This document shows, one piece after another, positions 1 to 14,292 of a stretch of 64,000 bases of DNA. The notes under the pieces are model-generated. The model was not told the DNA's origin. It saw only the letters and a list, made by a program, of their open reading frames with translations, and did not search any database. This DNA is from Hypomyces perniciosus. Lineage: Eukaryota > Ascomycota > Sordariomycetes > Hypocreales > Hypocreaceae. The translations under genes were made by a program, and so were the position numbers. Positions within the stretch are counted from its first letter, which is position 1. Each line of letters opens with the position of its first letter. Where the stretch lies: positions 310,001-374,000 of the forward strand of contig SPDT01000010.1 of NCBI GenBank assembly GCA_008477525.1, in the 5' to 3' direction.

Positions 1-2957
1 CGAAATGCGCAGCCCAAAGGACGCAATGGGCCAGGGCGATTGCGGAAAAGCCGATCGTCTATGAGTTCCCAAGCACAATGGGATTCATTTGCCAAAACTC
101 GCATGTTTCATGATTCTGGCCTAGCGACGCACAGCATGGGTCAAAGTACTTCAGTAATGACTCTGGATAGTTCTGATGATCTAGCTGAAGATCCTCCACC
201 TGCGAATGTGACTTCTGATCTTGTCAAGCAGCATTCAAAGAACAAGCGTGAGAGGCCATACCAGCTTACAGATTCTGTCGAGCCTCAGATTAAACGCCAC
301 AAACCTCCTACTCAAAAGGAGCCTATCGATGTATCCGAGGATGAGCTTCAAGCTGATTCACCCAATGACACAAAGTCATACAAAAAACCAACAATCCTTA
401 GCACTGCTGTGGCCAGTTTCGCGAGCCGTGCTAAGGCTAGATCATCAAGGGGGGACATACAACCTACAGCCTTCCAGATGCACATGGATTCAAGTGGCAA
501 GTCACAATCCCGAGGGATGGGCCTAACAAGAGCGGTTTGTGGCAAGAAGCTATATGAACGTGATGACACTCAGGGCCGAATATCTCTTTGCCGAAGTCAA
601 AACCACGGCACTAGACTGGAGGCAAAGCTACAGGATGGGCAGAAAACAGGCGAGCTCAGTTGGTTGGGTGTTGACCTAGATCATATCCATACCTATTCTA
701 CAGCGCCAAGCCGTACCATTCTTGTCAATCGTTCACAGTCAGGGGAAGCCGGTCCAAAACTCTATCTAGAGTTTGAGAGTCGCGAAGACACTGAGAAGTT
801 GGTGCGAATGCTGAATGATAAGGGAATTCGCACTGAGACTCCGTACGTCATAACTTCCTGGTAGCTTGGACATCGAATTAACACATGGTGTATAGGAGCG
901 GATTAGAGAAAATGTTCGAGATAGCTTTGGACAGGGCACGAAATTATACTGTGTCGAATGGATCGGCTGAGGAGAGAACGAGCAGTCGAAGAATGGAGCA
1001 CGGCAAAGATAAATCATCTTGGATATTAGCCCCCCAATCGCCACCAGAAAATCCGGAGACCAGTCCAAGAGCTGAAAAGCTCAAAGACAGGTTGATACAA
1101 TCGGCACGCGAGACTGAATCTCAGTCTGGTCCTTCGATAACGGTGCGGCGCTCTGGACCTGAAACACGGCGATCAACCAGGACAACCTCAGCATCTGTGC
1201 CTCGTCAGCAGAGCCCTGATCTCTGGACTGATTTGAACCCGGGCTGGCAGAAAAACTGGCAGAAATCGTTGGTTTTTCCAGCAACCGGAAAAAATAGAGC
1301 GACGGTCGACAAAGATGATATACCGAGACTCGATGAGGGCGAGTTTCTCAACGACAATTTGATCAGCTTTTACCTTCGTTATCTCCAGGTCACGTTAGAA
1401 AAGGAACGGCCTGAACTGCTGAATAAGGTTTACTTCTTTAGCACATTCTTTTTTGAAAAGTTAAGGTCCACCAAAGGAAAAATCAACTATGAGGGTGTCA
1501 AGGCTTGGACAGCGAAGGTGGATTTGTTCTCTTACGACTACATCGTCGTTCCAGTCAACGAGCATGCTCACTGGTACGTGGCCATCGTGTGCAATGCTCC
1601 AAATGCAATCCGCGAGCCCAAAGAACCAGCGGCAACAGGGCAGGCAAATGATGTCGTTGAGGTGTTGGATGTGGCGAACTCTCCAAGGATGTCGACAGTG
1701 GAACGCGAAATGTCAGATGTTTCTCTGCGGGATGGAGGTGTGACGCAAAACCAGACAGGAGAGCCTGCGAAGAGTGTTGCGGAGCTGTCTTCAACCCCAT
1801 CTTCTCCGAGCAAGAAGCGAAAGTCTGTGGGTGCAACAGGATCAAAGACCGATCCAACACAACCGAAAATCATCACCCTTGACTCACTTGGCTCTTCACA
1901 TACCTCGACCTGTAAGGCGTTGAGAGAGTATCTAGCTCAAGAAGCAAAGGCCAAGAAAGAGGTCGATCTGACGATCCCTCCTACCGGCTTAGCCGCCATT
2001 GGTATACCGCAACAGGACAACTTCTGTGATTGTGGAGTGTTTGTTCTTGGCTACATGCAGGAATTCCTAAAAGACCCTGATGAGGCTGCACGGAAGCTTT
2101 TGCAGAAGGAGAAGAATATGGAATGGGTCGTCCGACCGTCAGAACTACGAAATAGCATACGGACTCTCCTCTTTGATTTGCAAAAGGAACAACAAGAGCG
2201 TCTCGACAAAGAGGCGCAATTGCGCAAATCGAAAAAAAAATCTGCGGGTGGTAGAACACTGCAGAGCTCCCCGATACCAGCGCCAGCTATGCGTCCTCCA
2301 TCTCCAGCCCCCAGATTGCCGGGTGCTTTCCCAACGTCTCCTCAAAAGCAACCAGAACCGGAAATAATTGTGCCATCCTCAGAAATTGGTGTTGAGGAGG
2401 TTTCAGCTCCCAAACCCCCAGAAAATGGCGTGGATCCCAACCCCCCCTGTGGGAAATTGGGGACATATAAATGGGACGAAGAGCCAAAGTTCATCAGTCC
2501 CTTAGCATATGGGTCGAATGCTAGCCCTAACACAGATGAAAGACATCGTACGGTTACTTCGTCTCCGATTCGCAAGTCTGACGCCCATCACAGTAAGCTT
2601 GTGGTAGAGCTGAAGTCTAGCAGAGCAGGCGAGAAACTTGACTACGACGAACCAATACCACTAGATGGCGAGTTGGACCTTGTTTTCGTGAAGGGACTGT
2701 CTAGTGCTGCATCAGAGAGCCAAGGGGCAAAGGGGAGAGCCAAGAAAGATCGGCGGCCTTCCATCGAGGTCATAGATACGAAAAAGAAGAAGCCCAGGCC
2801 GTCTCCTCGATCCCCAGCTCGGACGGCCAAGGTTGCTACCGAGGCTTCTCCTTTCTTTCGCCCTCTGCCATCTGTTGAAACCGAGGAAGTTGAAGAGATT
2901 AGGAGGAGCCCGAAATACGACGGCATAGATCGATCTGTTGATTTGACGATATCATGA
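1..2957 (+). CDS. ULP2: SUMO-specific cysteine protease, Ulp2/SENP6-7 type (5' partial)
   Basis: Peptidase C48 that removes SUMO, especially chains, from nuclear proteins. The frame is open from base 1, so the true start lies left of the window. Exons are 1-842 and 896-2957; the 53-nt intron (GTACGT...ATAG) restores frame across two otherwise separate reading frames, giving about 967 visible residues. The catalytic parts are readable: His in the EHAHWY motif (about base 1569), Asp in LDSLG (1881), and Gln/Cys in QQDNFCDCG (Cys at 2031). Roughly 100 residues of low-complexity Ser/Thr/Lys sequence separate His from Asp; such an insert is typical of Ulp2/SENP6/7 and not of Ulp1. The region before the catalytic domain ends in a compact segment resembling the PH-like domain of fungal homologues (inference). 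The C-terminal ~300 residues are disordered, rich in Pro, Ser and basic residues. The gene converges on RRP9. Confidence 0.88.
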
Positions 2958-3391
2958 CCTGTGGAACGATTTCGCCACCCAACGAGCGGATGATATGGTG
3001 AGCTGAGAGGCGGCGTGGCCGGCACGTGTCTGTTTAAGCCGACAAGGCGAAAAATCTGCCTGCTACGGTGTTTAATGGTCGAGTTTTTATCACGATTTGT
3101 GGTAATAGAAACTGAGCATAGCGCGAGGGGGGTGGCGTTTTGAGGTTGTTTAGGGATGCAAATTATGTGTGGAAGATATACTTGCTCTTTCCTCATGAGA
3201 CTGGGATGCCGATAGATTTGACATTTCGTACGCTCTACGAATAATACACGCAGTAATCTGGCCTTCGACAAATGAAGCACAGGAACAAATTTGACAGTGG
3301 CATCTTGTGCCAGAGTATGAGAGTTGCTGCTGTATGAAATTGACTAGGTGGTTTTGTGCTAATGTCTATGTATGTATTATCTCTTCGTCCC
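2958..3391. other. Convergent intergenic region, ULP2/RRP9 3' ends
   Basis: These 434 bases lie between two stop codons facing each other. They should hold both 3' UTRs. I see no conserved reading frame or structured element. Confidence 0.6.
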
Positions 3392-5134
3392 TCACTCCTC
3401 AGAGTCTTCTCGTTCATGCGTGCCGTTGAGCATTGGCCGCTGTATCCTCGGTACCTCGAAAACTACACCACCGTTCCTCACGCCCTTACCCTTTGTGACG
3501 CTCCATCGTCCAAGACGGTGGTCCCTAGCGATAGCGGCGACGATGCACAGTCCGTCCTTGCCGCGTTCGCCGCGCTCAAATACAGTGATGTCGTTGATGA
3601 TGCCTGCGACGGGTCGCTTCTTGTCGGCATTTGAGGTGCCGTTTGGTTGGTCCTCCTCCTCTTCTGAAGGTCCGCCGAGGACGGCGACTAGTTCGATCTT
3701 TCTCTTGTCCTCACTTAGTTGCCATACTCGGATGTGGCCGTCCCAGCTTCCGCTGAGGATGACATCGGAGTAAGGAATCGTTTTGAGGGCAGTGATCCAG
3801 CGAGGAAGCGGCGCAGGGACAACATTCTGACCAGGACGTTCCTCTGCTGAGGCCTGGTGAGGATCCAGAGGCGGGTCTAGTCCATGAGCAAGAGGCTCAA
3901 TGTAGACAGGCTTCTTCTTTTGGGTACTCCAGAGAGCGATGGCACCATTGTCGCTTCCAGTGACGAAGAGTTCGTCGTCAATCATAGCGATGCGGTCCAT
4001 GCTACCCTCGTGGAGGAGGGACCGCGGGTTGACACCAGGGTGTGATTTCTTGTCCACTGCGCCGCCACGGAAGACTAGCTGTGTCTCTTCGGCGACCTTC
4101 CATAGACGAGCAGTGCGGTCTCGAGCACCGACACTGATGCATCGCTCTTGCGCGAGAGCATCAATGTCTTGGATTTCGTCCTGGTGACCAAACAGCGTCT
4201 CAATGTATGCTAATTCATCCAAGCTCCACACCTTGACAGTCCGGTCCTTTGAGCAGGAGTAAAGCTGGTTGGTGCCTCGCCGGAACACCAGACCAGTCAC
4301 GGCATCTCGGTGGTGAGTAAGGACCTTGATCGGCTTCAGAGTGGCGGCGTCGTAGACAATGATTTTCTTGTCCTGGCCGCCTGTGACGACATACTTGCCA
4401 TCGGGAGAAGCCGCAACCGCCAAGATATGCCCCACGTGTCTCTGGTAATTGTAGTCCCTATCTTTGTTTGCATTTCCCTTTATCCATAACTCCAACTCAG
4501 GCCTTTTCTTCGGTGGTGCCGGAGGCTTCTTCGGTTTCCGTTTTGTCGTTTGTGGGTATTGGTGCTGGGGGAGATCTTGTATCCTCCACTTGTGTAAAAA
4601 GAGATCTTTGGTTGTGGTATAGACGTATGGTGCGCACGCCGCAATTGAGGTAACCGAATTGGTGTTCGTTCTGAAAAACGTTTGCGAGGCCTTGTCAAAG
4701 TCCAATTCGGAGGCCAATTGACGATATACTCGTCCCTTTGTCTCGGCGACATCTTCTTGTAGCCTCTCGGCGATCAAATCTCGATCTATCTCTGCGGCAT
4801 CGAATCCAACCTCATCCACGTGCTCCTTGACATTCTCGAGGTAGCGCTCGGCCAGCCGCAATCTTTTCTCGGCAGCAGTCTCGCCCTCCTCGTCAGAGTC
4901 ACTGTCGTCTTCCTCCTCGCCCGCATTGGACACGCCATCATAGCTCTCTTCATCCTCAGAGTCGCTGCCGGAGATTGATTCGTCCCGCTCGACTCGCTTC
5001 TTGTCGGAGCTTGCTGGTTTCGCAGCGGCTTTCGTGGATGATTTCGAGGCAGCAACTCGCTTTTTCGGCGCTTCCGGGGCTTCAGGTCGCTTTCGCTTCT
5101 TATGGGAGCCTGGGATTGTGAAGAATGAGGACAT
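3392..5134 (-). CDS. RRP9: U3 snoRNP WD40 protein Rrp9
   Basis: Intronless, 580 residues, starting at the ATG at 5134. Rrp9 (U3-55K) binds the box B/C motif of U3 snoRNA and works in the small-subunit processome on pre-18S rRNA in the nucleolus. The first ~110 residues are a basic, nuclear-localisation-like segment followed by a long Ser/Asp/Glu acidic patch. Next comes the conserved helical block with RLRLAERYL and ETKGRVYRQLASELDFD. Residues from about 160 form a WD40 propeller, with recognisable repeats around HVGHILAVAASPDGKYVVTGG, HHRDAVTGLVF, GHQDEIQDIDAL and GSWDGHIRVW. Length and order match the family. It is divergent from PRE1 across 357 bp. Confidence 0.95.
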   Translation of the reverse strand: MSSFFTIPGSHKKRKRPEAPEAPKKRVAASKSSTKAAAKPASSDKKRVERDESISGSDSEDEESYDGVSNAGEEEDDSDSDEEGETAAEKRLRLAERYLENVKEHVDEVGFDAAEIDRDLIAERLQEDVAETKGRVYRQLASELDFDKASQTFFRTNTNSVTSIAACAPYVYTTTKDLFLHKWRIQDLPQHQYPQTTKRKPKKPPAPPKKRPELELWIKGNANKDRDYNYQRHVGHILAVAASPDGKYVVTGGQDKKIIVYDAATLKPIKVLTHHRDAVTGLVFRRGTNQLYSCSKDRTVKVWSLDELAYIETLFGHQDEIQDIDALAQERCISVGARDRTARLWKVAEETQLVFRGGAVDKKSHPGVNPRSLLHEGSMDRIAMIDDELFVTGSDNGAIALWSTQKKKPVYIEPLAHGLDPPLDPHQASAEERPGQNVVPAPLPRWITALKTIPYSDVILSGSWDGHIRVWQLSEDKRKIELVAVLGGPSEEEEDQPNGTSNADKKRPVAGIINDITVFERGERGKDGLCIVAAIARDHRLGRWSVTKGKGVRNGGVVFEVPRIQRPMLNGTHEREDSEE

Positions 5135-5491
5135 TGTGGCTCAAATACCGGATGGCTGGCACAATGAGCGTGGTTGTCCCGCCTTGGTGTTTGAATTTCC
5201 AGCTTACCGAACCTGAAAAAAAAAGTTCGAGATGGACGGCCCACTGAACTTTTGGCACCCCACTTGGCGTGTCGCTGGCGAATTACAGCTCGCGACCGGG
5301 ATATAGTGTTTCCGTCCCAGGGCGGTCAATGCTGGCACAAGCGACTTGCAGGTTGAAGCTCATTGACGCGCAGCGTTACAGCCTAGCGGAGTGGCAGTAG
5401 CAGCTTGATGCTGGCTGGATCTTGAAAGCGGGCTGCCAGTCGTCTACCTCTACAGCTTTCCACCACCACCACTTTGCGCGCAACAATCACC
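5135..5491. promoter_or_regulatory. Bidirectional promoter region RRP9/PRE1
   Basis: A 357-bp interval between the RRP9 ATG (leftward) and the split PRE1 ATG (rightward). It ends in a CA-rich leader with repeated CCACCA just before PRE1. I see no clear TATA box, and no individual operator can be assigned. Confidence 0.5.
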
Positions 5492-6313
5492 ATGTAGGTC
5501 GATTTTCTTTGCTAAACACAGCATGGCTCTATTGAATACTAACGTTTATCTAGGGAGGTTCTACTGGGAATTACGGGCAAGGACTTCACCCTCATCGGCG
5601 CTTCTAAAGCTGCCATGAGAGGCGCCACCATCCTCAAGACCTCCGATGACAAGACAAGAGCTCTGAACAAGCACACACTGCTGGCTTTCTCTGGAGAGGC
5701 CGGCGACACAGGTTGGCTCTCAAATTAAGCGGCCACCGAAGACGGAGGCTAACCTGGGTCGCAGTACAATTCGCGGAATACATCCAACGAAACGCCGAAC
5801 TCTATTCCATGCGCAACGAGACCGAGCTGTCACCGTCAGGTCTGGCCCATTTCGTCCGTGGGGAGCTCGCCTCCAGCCTGCGATCACGGAAACCTTACAA
5901 CGTGAACCTCCTGATGGGAGGTGTCGATCCCATTACCGGCAAGCCGGCATTGTACTGGCTGGATTACCTTGCGTCATTGGCGGAGGTGCCCTACGCAGCT
6001 CACGGCTATGCGCAGTACGTCTGATTTGATTCCATCCCTAGCTTTCTTGTTTTTACAACACTGGAAGAAAGAGATTAGAGAATGATCCATACTGATAACT
6101 GCTACTAATAGATATTACTGCTTGTCTCTCTTGGACAAGCACCACCACCCAGACATCACGCTAGGACAGGGCATCAAGCTCATGACGATGTGCATAGACG
6201 AACTGAAGCGGCGGTTACCGATCGATTTCAAGGGCATGGTGGTTAAGGCAATCAAGGCGGACGGAATCGTCGATATAGAGTTCGATGACGACCGTATTGT
6301 GAAGAGTGCTTGA
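5492..6313 (+). CDS. PRE1: 20S proteasome subunit beta-4 (Pre1/PSMB2)
   Basis: Non-catalytic beta subunit of the 20S core. Exons are 5492-5493, 5554-5711, 5765-6014 and 6112-6313 (612 nt, 203 aa; yeast Pre1 is 198 aa). The protein opens [20 protein letters not shown] and contains the family blocks [27 protein letters not shown]-like [39 protein letters not shown] and [11 protein letters not shown]. It lacks the propeptide and N-terminal Thr of active beta subunits, as expected. The start codon is split: exon 1 supplies only AT, and the 60-nt intron (GTAGGT...CTAG, branch site ACTAAC near 5538) is followed by the G. No other upstream Met keeps the conserved N-terminus, so I consider this start sound. 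Introns 2 and 3 are also supported by conserved protein on both sides. Confidence 0.94.
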
Positions 6314-8079
6314 GCGGACGTCGGCAAAGAAGAGAAACGCCGTGTGTTACTAGATTGGCCTGGGTTTGATAATCAGCAAATTAGCCCCTTGTCCCAGCAC
6401 ATTCCTCGCCGTCTACCGCTTCCCCCTTGCTGCCTGTGCTGGTCTATATCTAGGGACGGCGCATGTTTCCAGAACTTGCGTCTAACGTATCACTAAAACA
6501 GTAGTTCCAAGCCTATCCCGAGTAAACACTTTGTATTTGTGGACAGACGTCTAACGGCTCGGTTTGATAGCACGGTGAATTCTTTATAATTAGGAGCGAT
6601 GATAGGAAGATAATATTAGGTGTAAGTCAGTCAAAGCTCTGATAAACCGGCAGTAACAGCAACAGGAATCGGTGTAATTGTACACTTGATGCTTGTCTAG
6701 ATGCAAGTAGAAGATTTGATGGGTGACCAAGCAGCTACCAATTTGGTAATGATATGCCTCCGGAAGGCCGACGTCATGATCCCAACCATCTGAAAAATGG
6801 CCCTGCCAAACACTTTGAAGAAGAGTCATGCGTTGTGTATTAAAAAGGGTGGGAGACTCTAGGTACCTGAGGACGTTGGTAACCGCCACCATTTATTATT
6901 GGATACAAGTACTCCGTACATGAGTGGCAGGCAGAAGCTGCATCGTCCCTACTAGTACTGTGGCAGAGTCTTCTTGGTGAGAACTATTTCACTTTTCTTG
7001 TCTTCGTAAGGTTTCGGCTTCCACCGAATAAATGTGTGTGTCCTGGATATACGTGCTGTTTTGAGTCATGCTTACAAATGCTCGACACACGCAGTAGGAT
7101 GTGGGATTCGAAGATTTACGCTATGTCAGTCGGTGTAGGTTTTCATCAGTCTCAGATGCAGCCTCCTGTCCATTCAGGCAGGGCGGGCTCCGGTGTTTTG
7201 TTTAGGTAGGGTGGCTGAACCCATCACACTGTCTGGTAATGCATGCGGTGCTCCGTCCTCCGTACCTCGTACAGCCGGTGCCAGTTCAACAACAGGGCTG
7301 ATTCAGGGCCAGACATCAAACGCACAGAGAAAGAAACGCTGCTTGCTTTTCAAAGGAACTCGCTGTCTCCGGTAAGAGTGGCGATACCCATAAAAGTGTT
7401 GCGAGTTTGAAGAGTGAATGAGGCGGAAGAGACTGCGTCACAAGCCACAGTGCCAGCGTTTGCTAGGATGCAATAGGTACCGTGCTAGTACCTGCCCCCA
7501 CGTCACTGACGTGCCACCAACCGAGTAAAGTACTTGATCGGTACATTGCATGCCACCCCCAAAAAATTTCTGGCCCTCCCCTCAGGCACTAACCTCTTTC
7601 TGATCAGCCTTGGGACCAATTTTTTTTCTCGCCTTCGCCTCAAGGCCTCGCCGTCCCTTTTTTTCCCTTTCCCTCCCACAACTCACAACCCTCCCCAACC
7701 ACACAAACCTCTATCCCCCTCCTCCATCCCTCATCCTCATCCTCATCCTCATCCTCGTACTTTCCCAAGACATTTCTGTCTTTTCCTTGGTCTTTCCTTT
7801 GAAGATTCTGTGTTCTTCGACGGAAAGTGCAAGCACCAACTTACGCGTGTGCCCGAATTTAATACCAGTGGGAAAGAAAATTTTCTGGGAGCTCTGGTCT
7901 TCCCATTTCTTTCTCTTCGTGTTTCCTGTCTCTATCGTGCGACAGGCTTCGCTATTTTACTCTCTTTCGTTTTTTGAGGGTGATTTACGATTGACTCGAT
8001 CGATAATTCTTCTTGCGTCTTCCGAACGGCCTTCTTTTCGACAACCAAGCCTATTCAACGGAACCCGACTCCTCGCAAC
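6314..8079. other. Intergenic region with DED1 promoter and leader
   Basis: About 1.77 kb without a supportable gene. It contains one GTACTCCGTAC element (6909-6919). From about 7550 to the DED1 ATG the plus strand is strongly pyrimidine-rich (runs of T and CCT, plus a CTCATC repeat near 7730-7755). This is typical of promoters and leaders of highly expressed fungal genes. The open frames here (for example 7610-8095) are translations of this CT tract and do not look like proteins. Confidence 0.6.
7620..7770 (+). promoter_or_regulatory. Pyrimidine-rich tract upstream of DED1
   Basis: The plus strand is nearly all C and T, with T8 near 7620, CCC-rich stretches and four copies of CTCATC near 7730-7755. 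Such CT tracts commonly precede transcription start sites of strong fungal genes. The role here is inferred from position, 310-460 bp before the DED1 ATG. Confidence 0.45.
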
Positions 8080-10215
<2,136 letters not shown>

Positions 10216-11737
10216 ACCCAACATCTACTCCCACATGATTTCGACATCATCGTGTGCTCTATTGCTGTGGCGCAGGTCCTAGCCACGACTTTTTTTTCTT
10301 TTTTTTCGCGACAACTTTGCTTTGATTACAATCTGTTTTGAACGCATGCATCACGTCAATTTACTCGAAAACACGGCGGCATCATGACCTGCGAAGACGG
10401 ACGAGTGCCTTTTTTTTCTACTGGACAAAACAGTAACGGTCGGGGGCATTCATGACGCATGTGATAGATTGCATTTTTTTTTATTTCGGCATCCTCCCTC
10501 GCTTGATACCCTTAGACCGAGAGATGAGGAACTTGAAGACGCTGGCAGAACGTGGTGTTGATAGATCTACTATGACTAGATCTGGACAGGGACATCACGA
10601 TGATCATGTTTCTGCTGTCTACGAGGGGTTCCTCCCCCAGGGTATTTTCTCGCTTTCACGATAGAGGGTCATGTTATCGCCGTGCATTACATAGACAAAA
10701 GTGGATTACTCGGTTCTCTGGTCAGGAATTGCTTGACAGTCTCCACGGATTGGGACGGATGAGAGAGCTATGAGCATAGACTGGGAATGGATGGCCAATA
10801 GGTCGGTTTCTCTATTTCTTTTCGAGAGCACGAGCTAGGCCTCTCGACACAGGTTATGGATTTTGGTTGGGACGGCATGGATCAAAGGCTCTCGCTCTTT
10901 GACCGTCATGAGCACGTGGACATGATGCTTCGACTCGGCCTGGATGAGGCTGAGTGCGCAGCTCTGGAAGACAGACAACCAGAGTGGACTGAGGAGTCCC
11001 AAGTAAAAAAAAAAGGGTTTTGCAATGTACATCTAATTGAGAGTTCCAATGGTGAAGCTGTGACATGTCGTAGTCGGCATTCGGCCTTGATCCGATTGAC
11101 GAGGACCTATTCAGCAGTTTCGGCAAACTTGCAAGGCGACGTTTTGTCGTTGTCTACCCTTGAGCTCTATATGATGACTTGGTTCTTGAAGTGCTGCAAT
11201 GCAGTACTTGTGACAAAATTGAGACCAACCAACCGGATACTGCTGCATTAGCTGAAACGACAGCACGAACATTTTTTATGGAAGATTCTAGACAATGGTT
11301 TAGAACAGATGACAGATTTTAAAAGTTGGCAAGCCCTTATCAGATCTGGTGATGATCCCCGCACTGGCTCTAACGACGTCACTGGGAGAGTCATTCAACA
11401 TCAGAATCAGTAGTAAAGCCTGCTAAGTAATTGGACGTACGGCTAGGACATTTCTCGCATCCGCTTCAGACATCGGGCCCACCACAAACTCGGTCCCCCA
11501 GCCCTTCCCGCAGCTCCCGCTGATCGTACCTAGGGACGAAGTCCTGCTTTGGTTGACGTCTTATTCCTTGCTTACCTGTCAAAAAGTTTGGTTACCCCCC
11601 GCCATCCTCCCCGCGCATCGTTTCCCCCATCCTCATACTTCTCCTTCTCCCCCTCCTATGAACTCGCCTTAGAGGAGGCACAAGGAGCCATCGCCTAGTC
11701 GCTGTAAGCTCCCTCGGTCGAACTGACATCATCGAGA
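10216..11737. other. Intergenic region, DED1 3' end to pseudoenzyme promoter
   Basis: 1.5 kb with several T runs after DED1 (10290-10480), consistent with a 3' UTR. A CT-rich stretch near 11590-11660 lies just before the next gene. The 131-codon frame at 10856-11251 has no recognisable domain and I do not call it a gene. Confidence 0.55.
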
Positions 11738-13538
11738 ATGGGTCTTCTCGAGACCATGGACGCCAGCATCACCGGCTTGGTGGGCCAATGGAATGGCTAC
11801 TCAACCGGGCTGGTGACGCTGTTCGTGGCCCTCATTACGTACCGGATCATGTCGTCGCGCCAGCCAGATGTGCACCCACTGCTGCTGGCTAGACAGGCGA
11901 CCCCATCTACGGTGCGCAATGAAGGCGAGAGTGCCATTTACAGATCCAACATCACGCCTCATGGCGCGTCGTTGAACAGTGGTTTGAACGTCAAGGATCC
12001 CGGTCTCTCCAAGTGGTCGCGGGGTCGAGATGGCGATCTGCGGGATATCTGGCGCAAGGCAGTGTCGGGTAGCGACGATGGGAGGAAGGGCCGGCTGTTG
12101 ACTGTCTTGGGATCTGAGAATGTCATTGAGCATAAGCTAGGTACGACTGCCCTACAAGGCCCAGAAGGTTAGCTGACAGTACCCTGTGTCTAGAGGATAT
12201 CACGAGGCAGATCAATCTCATCGGACAGCACATCGCCGATCAGGGTGGCATCAGGGTTGCTATCTATCTGCCCAATTCTATCGAGTTTCTGGTCGCACTC
12301 CTGGCTTGCAGCTTCTTCCCGAACCTTACTACCGTTTTGATTCCGTTCGATATTTCCGACGAGGAGCTGATTTCGATGCTGAGGAGGTCGGCTGTTGACA
12401 CTGTCGTCACGGCTCCCGGATCGTTCCCACTCGATGCGGTCGCCAAGGCATATCCGTCTCTGAGACAACTCATCTGGGTCGTGGATCAAGGCAGCTCGCA
12501 CCTCGATTGGAACGAAGTGCCCGAGGGCATGGGTGGAAGTGTCAATGTTGCTACATGGCAGGACATTCTTCGGGATGCTCCCGCAGACGCCAACAGTGAT
12601 CTGCCTCCTTTGGACTTGGAAAAGGTTCCCATGGATGTCGTTACCTTCTGGCAGTCAAAGCCCGGTCAACTGGAGGAGATGGTGCGCTTTTCGCAAGCCA
12701 ACCTGGTTTCGGGCATTGCTGCACAGATTGCTGCCATTCCCACTAAGGAGGGACTGAGCCCGTCTGACTTGTTCCTCCCTGCCAACTCACTAACCAACAT
12801 TCACACCCTCACTCTGACTTTGGCGGCGCTCTACTCAAACGCTTCTGTGGCCTTGAACTCGGTTGCTGGCCAGTCTACCGATCTGGTTCTGGCCACACAG
12901 GGCGTTGCTCCTACAGTCATCGTAGCCAGCCCCGCAGCTCTGTTAAAGATTCATGAAGAATCCACGCGCAGACTCGGCTCGCCGCTCGCCAGGGCTTCTC
13001 ACTCCATCTCCACCCGTACCCTCACCCAGCAAGGCGCTCTTTCGACGTCAAATTTCCTGTCTGCATTTGCATCTGGGGCACGACCAGCCATCGGCACAAC
13101 TCCAGGCAAGCTTCGTATTTTGTATGCCGCGGAACGTGTTGGCACCAGTACACCACATCTCTCCGCCGCGGTCCTCTCAGATTTGCGCGTCTTCACCGGC
13201 GCCAAGGTTGTGTATGCGTTGACGGCACCTCGGGTTGCTGGAGCGGTTAGCCAGACAGCCGCCTACGATTACAGAGTTGATGAAAGTGGAAAGGGACATT
13301 TCGGCGCGCCGGTCACAAGTGTGGAGGTATATCTGAAGGATATGGGCGCGTATAAGACCACTGATGACAAGGTTGAAGGAGAGGTAAGTCTGGCTCTTTT
13401 ATTTATGTGCTTGATGCTTTCTTGTGCTGATGTGGTTTTGCATAGATTGTTGTGAAAGGACCCTCCGTTGCCGGTGGCGAGACCAGCCTCGGAGTTGCGG
13501 GCAAGATCAGGGACGACAACACCCTGGCTTATGTCTAA
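11738..13538 (+). CDS. Membrane-anchored acyl-CoA-synthetase-like (ANL) pseudoenzyme
   Basis: Exons are 11738-12140, 12194-13383 and 13446-13538 (561 aa); both introns have clean GTA...TAG borders and keep frame. Residues ~22-38 form one hydrophobic segment, suggesting an N-terminal membrane anchor with a cytosolic body. The body aligns by eye with the N-terminal domain of AMP-binding enzymes: VAIYLPNSIEFLVALLACSF, then the block around 12640-12710. There an active enzyme would carry the Ser/Thr/Gly-rich ATP loop, but this protein has FWQSKPGQLEEM before the conserved SQANLVSGI. The A5-like segment reads YALTAP. The chain ends about where the TGD motif should be, so the C-terminal subdomain with the catalytic Lys is absent. 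Family membership is fairly clear and loss of adenylation is inferred. A scaffold or lipid-binding role is possible but unproven. Confidence 0.8.
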
Positions 13539-14292
13539 CATTACTCGCTGTAGCTTGCGTACTTGTCTATGGAGCACGGGAGTGCTTGGTGATAAAAAGA
13601 TAAAAACTATGAGCACATGATGGGTCATAGCAACATGTTTGAGAGCAATGGAGGGTCGGATATATGTCCGGGGATAGGATATGGCAATGAAAGTTTATTA
13701 GTACGACTCCATCATCCATGACGCTTGGTGTCGCGTGGTTGACCGGGATCATGGCCTATTTATAATTTTATATGAGTACTATCCGACGCGTGAATACTCG
13801 TACTACTCCGTAGAGAGAGCCTGTGCAATGCTGACAGGCCACAGCACGCGATGCCACTTCTTCGTACTCCGTACAGCGGGACGGAACGCGGACATGGTGA
13901 CAACGACAGGATCCCCAGCTATTTTCACCATCTAGACGAAGCAGCCGAGGGCTTCCAGGACCTGTCGGCTGATCTGGTTGGATGCTGCAGAATAGGCTAA
14001 CAAGGGAAGCTTAGCGCCACAAACGGGGGTTTGGTCACTATGTGGGTGGTGAAAGGGGATGGAGCTCATTAAAGTCCAGGTCATCTTACCAAAGCTGTGC
14101 TGGGCTCGTGTCGATAGTACCTTTTTTCCCCCCCTTCCTATTACTCACTTGCCCTCCAACCTCCTCTTGTTGCTTGCTCCAAGTCACTTAATTTTCTAAT
14201 TCAAAAACGTCTGCGGACGGGCTGAGGGAACATGCGCAGGGCGTGAATCAAAGGCCCGCCTGCCGAAGTCAAAAAGGGCCACAAGAGAAGGA
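13539..14292. other. Intergenic region before the HET gene
   Basis: 754 bases with no supported gene. One GTACTCCGTAC element lies at 13864-13874 and a related CGTACTACTCCGTAG near 13799. A pyrimidine-rich stretch (14110-14180) precedes the HET gene and may be its core promoter. Confidence 0.5.

Noticed and set aside
10856..11251. 131-codon frame in the DED1 3' region
   Set aside because: No domain and a Lys run from a poly-A stretch; it looks like chance.
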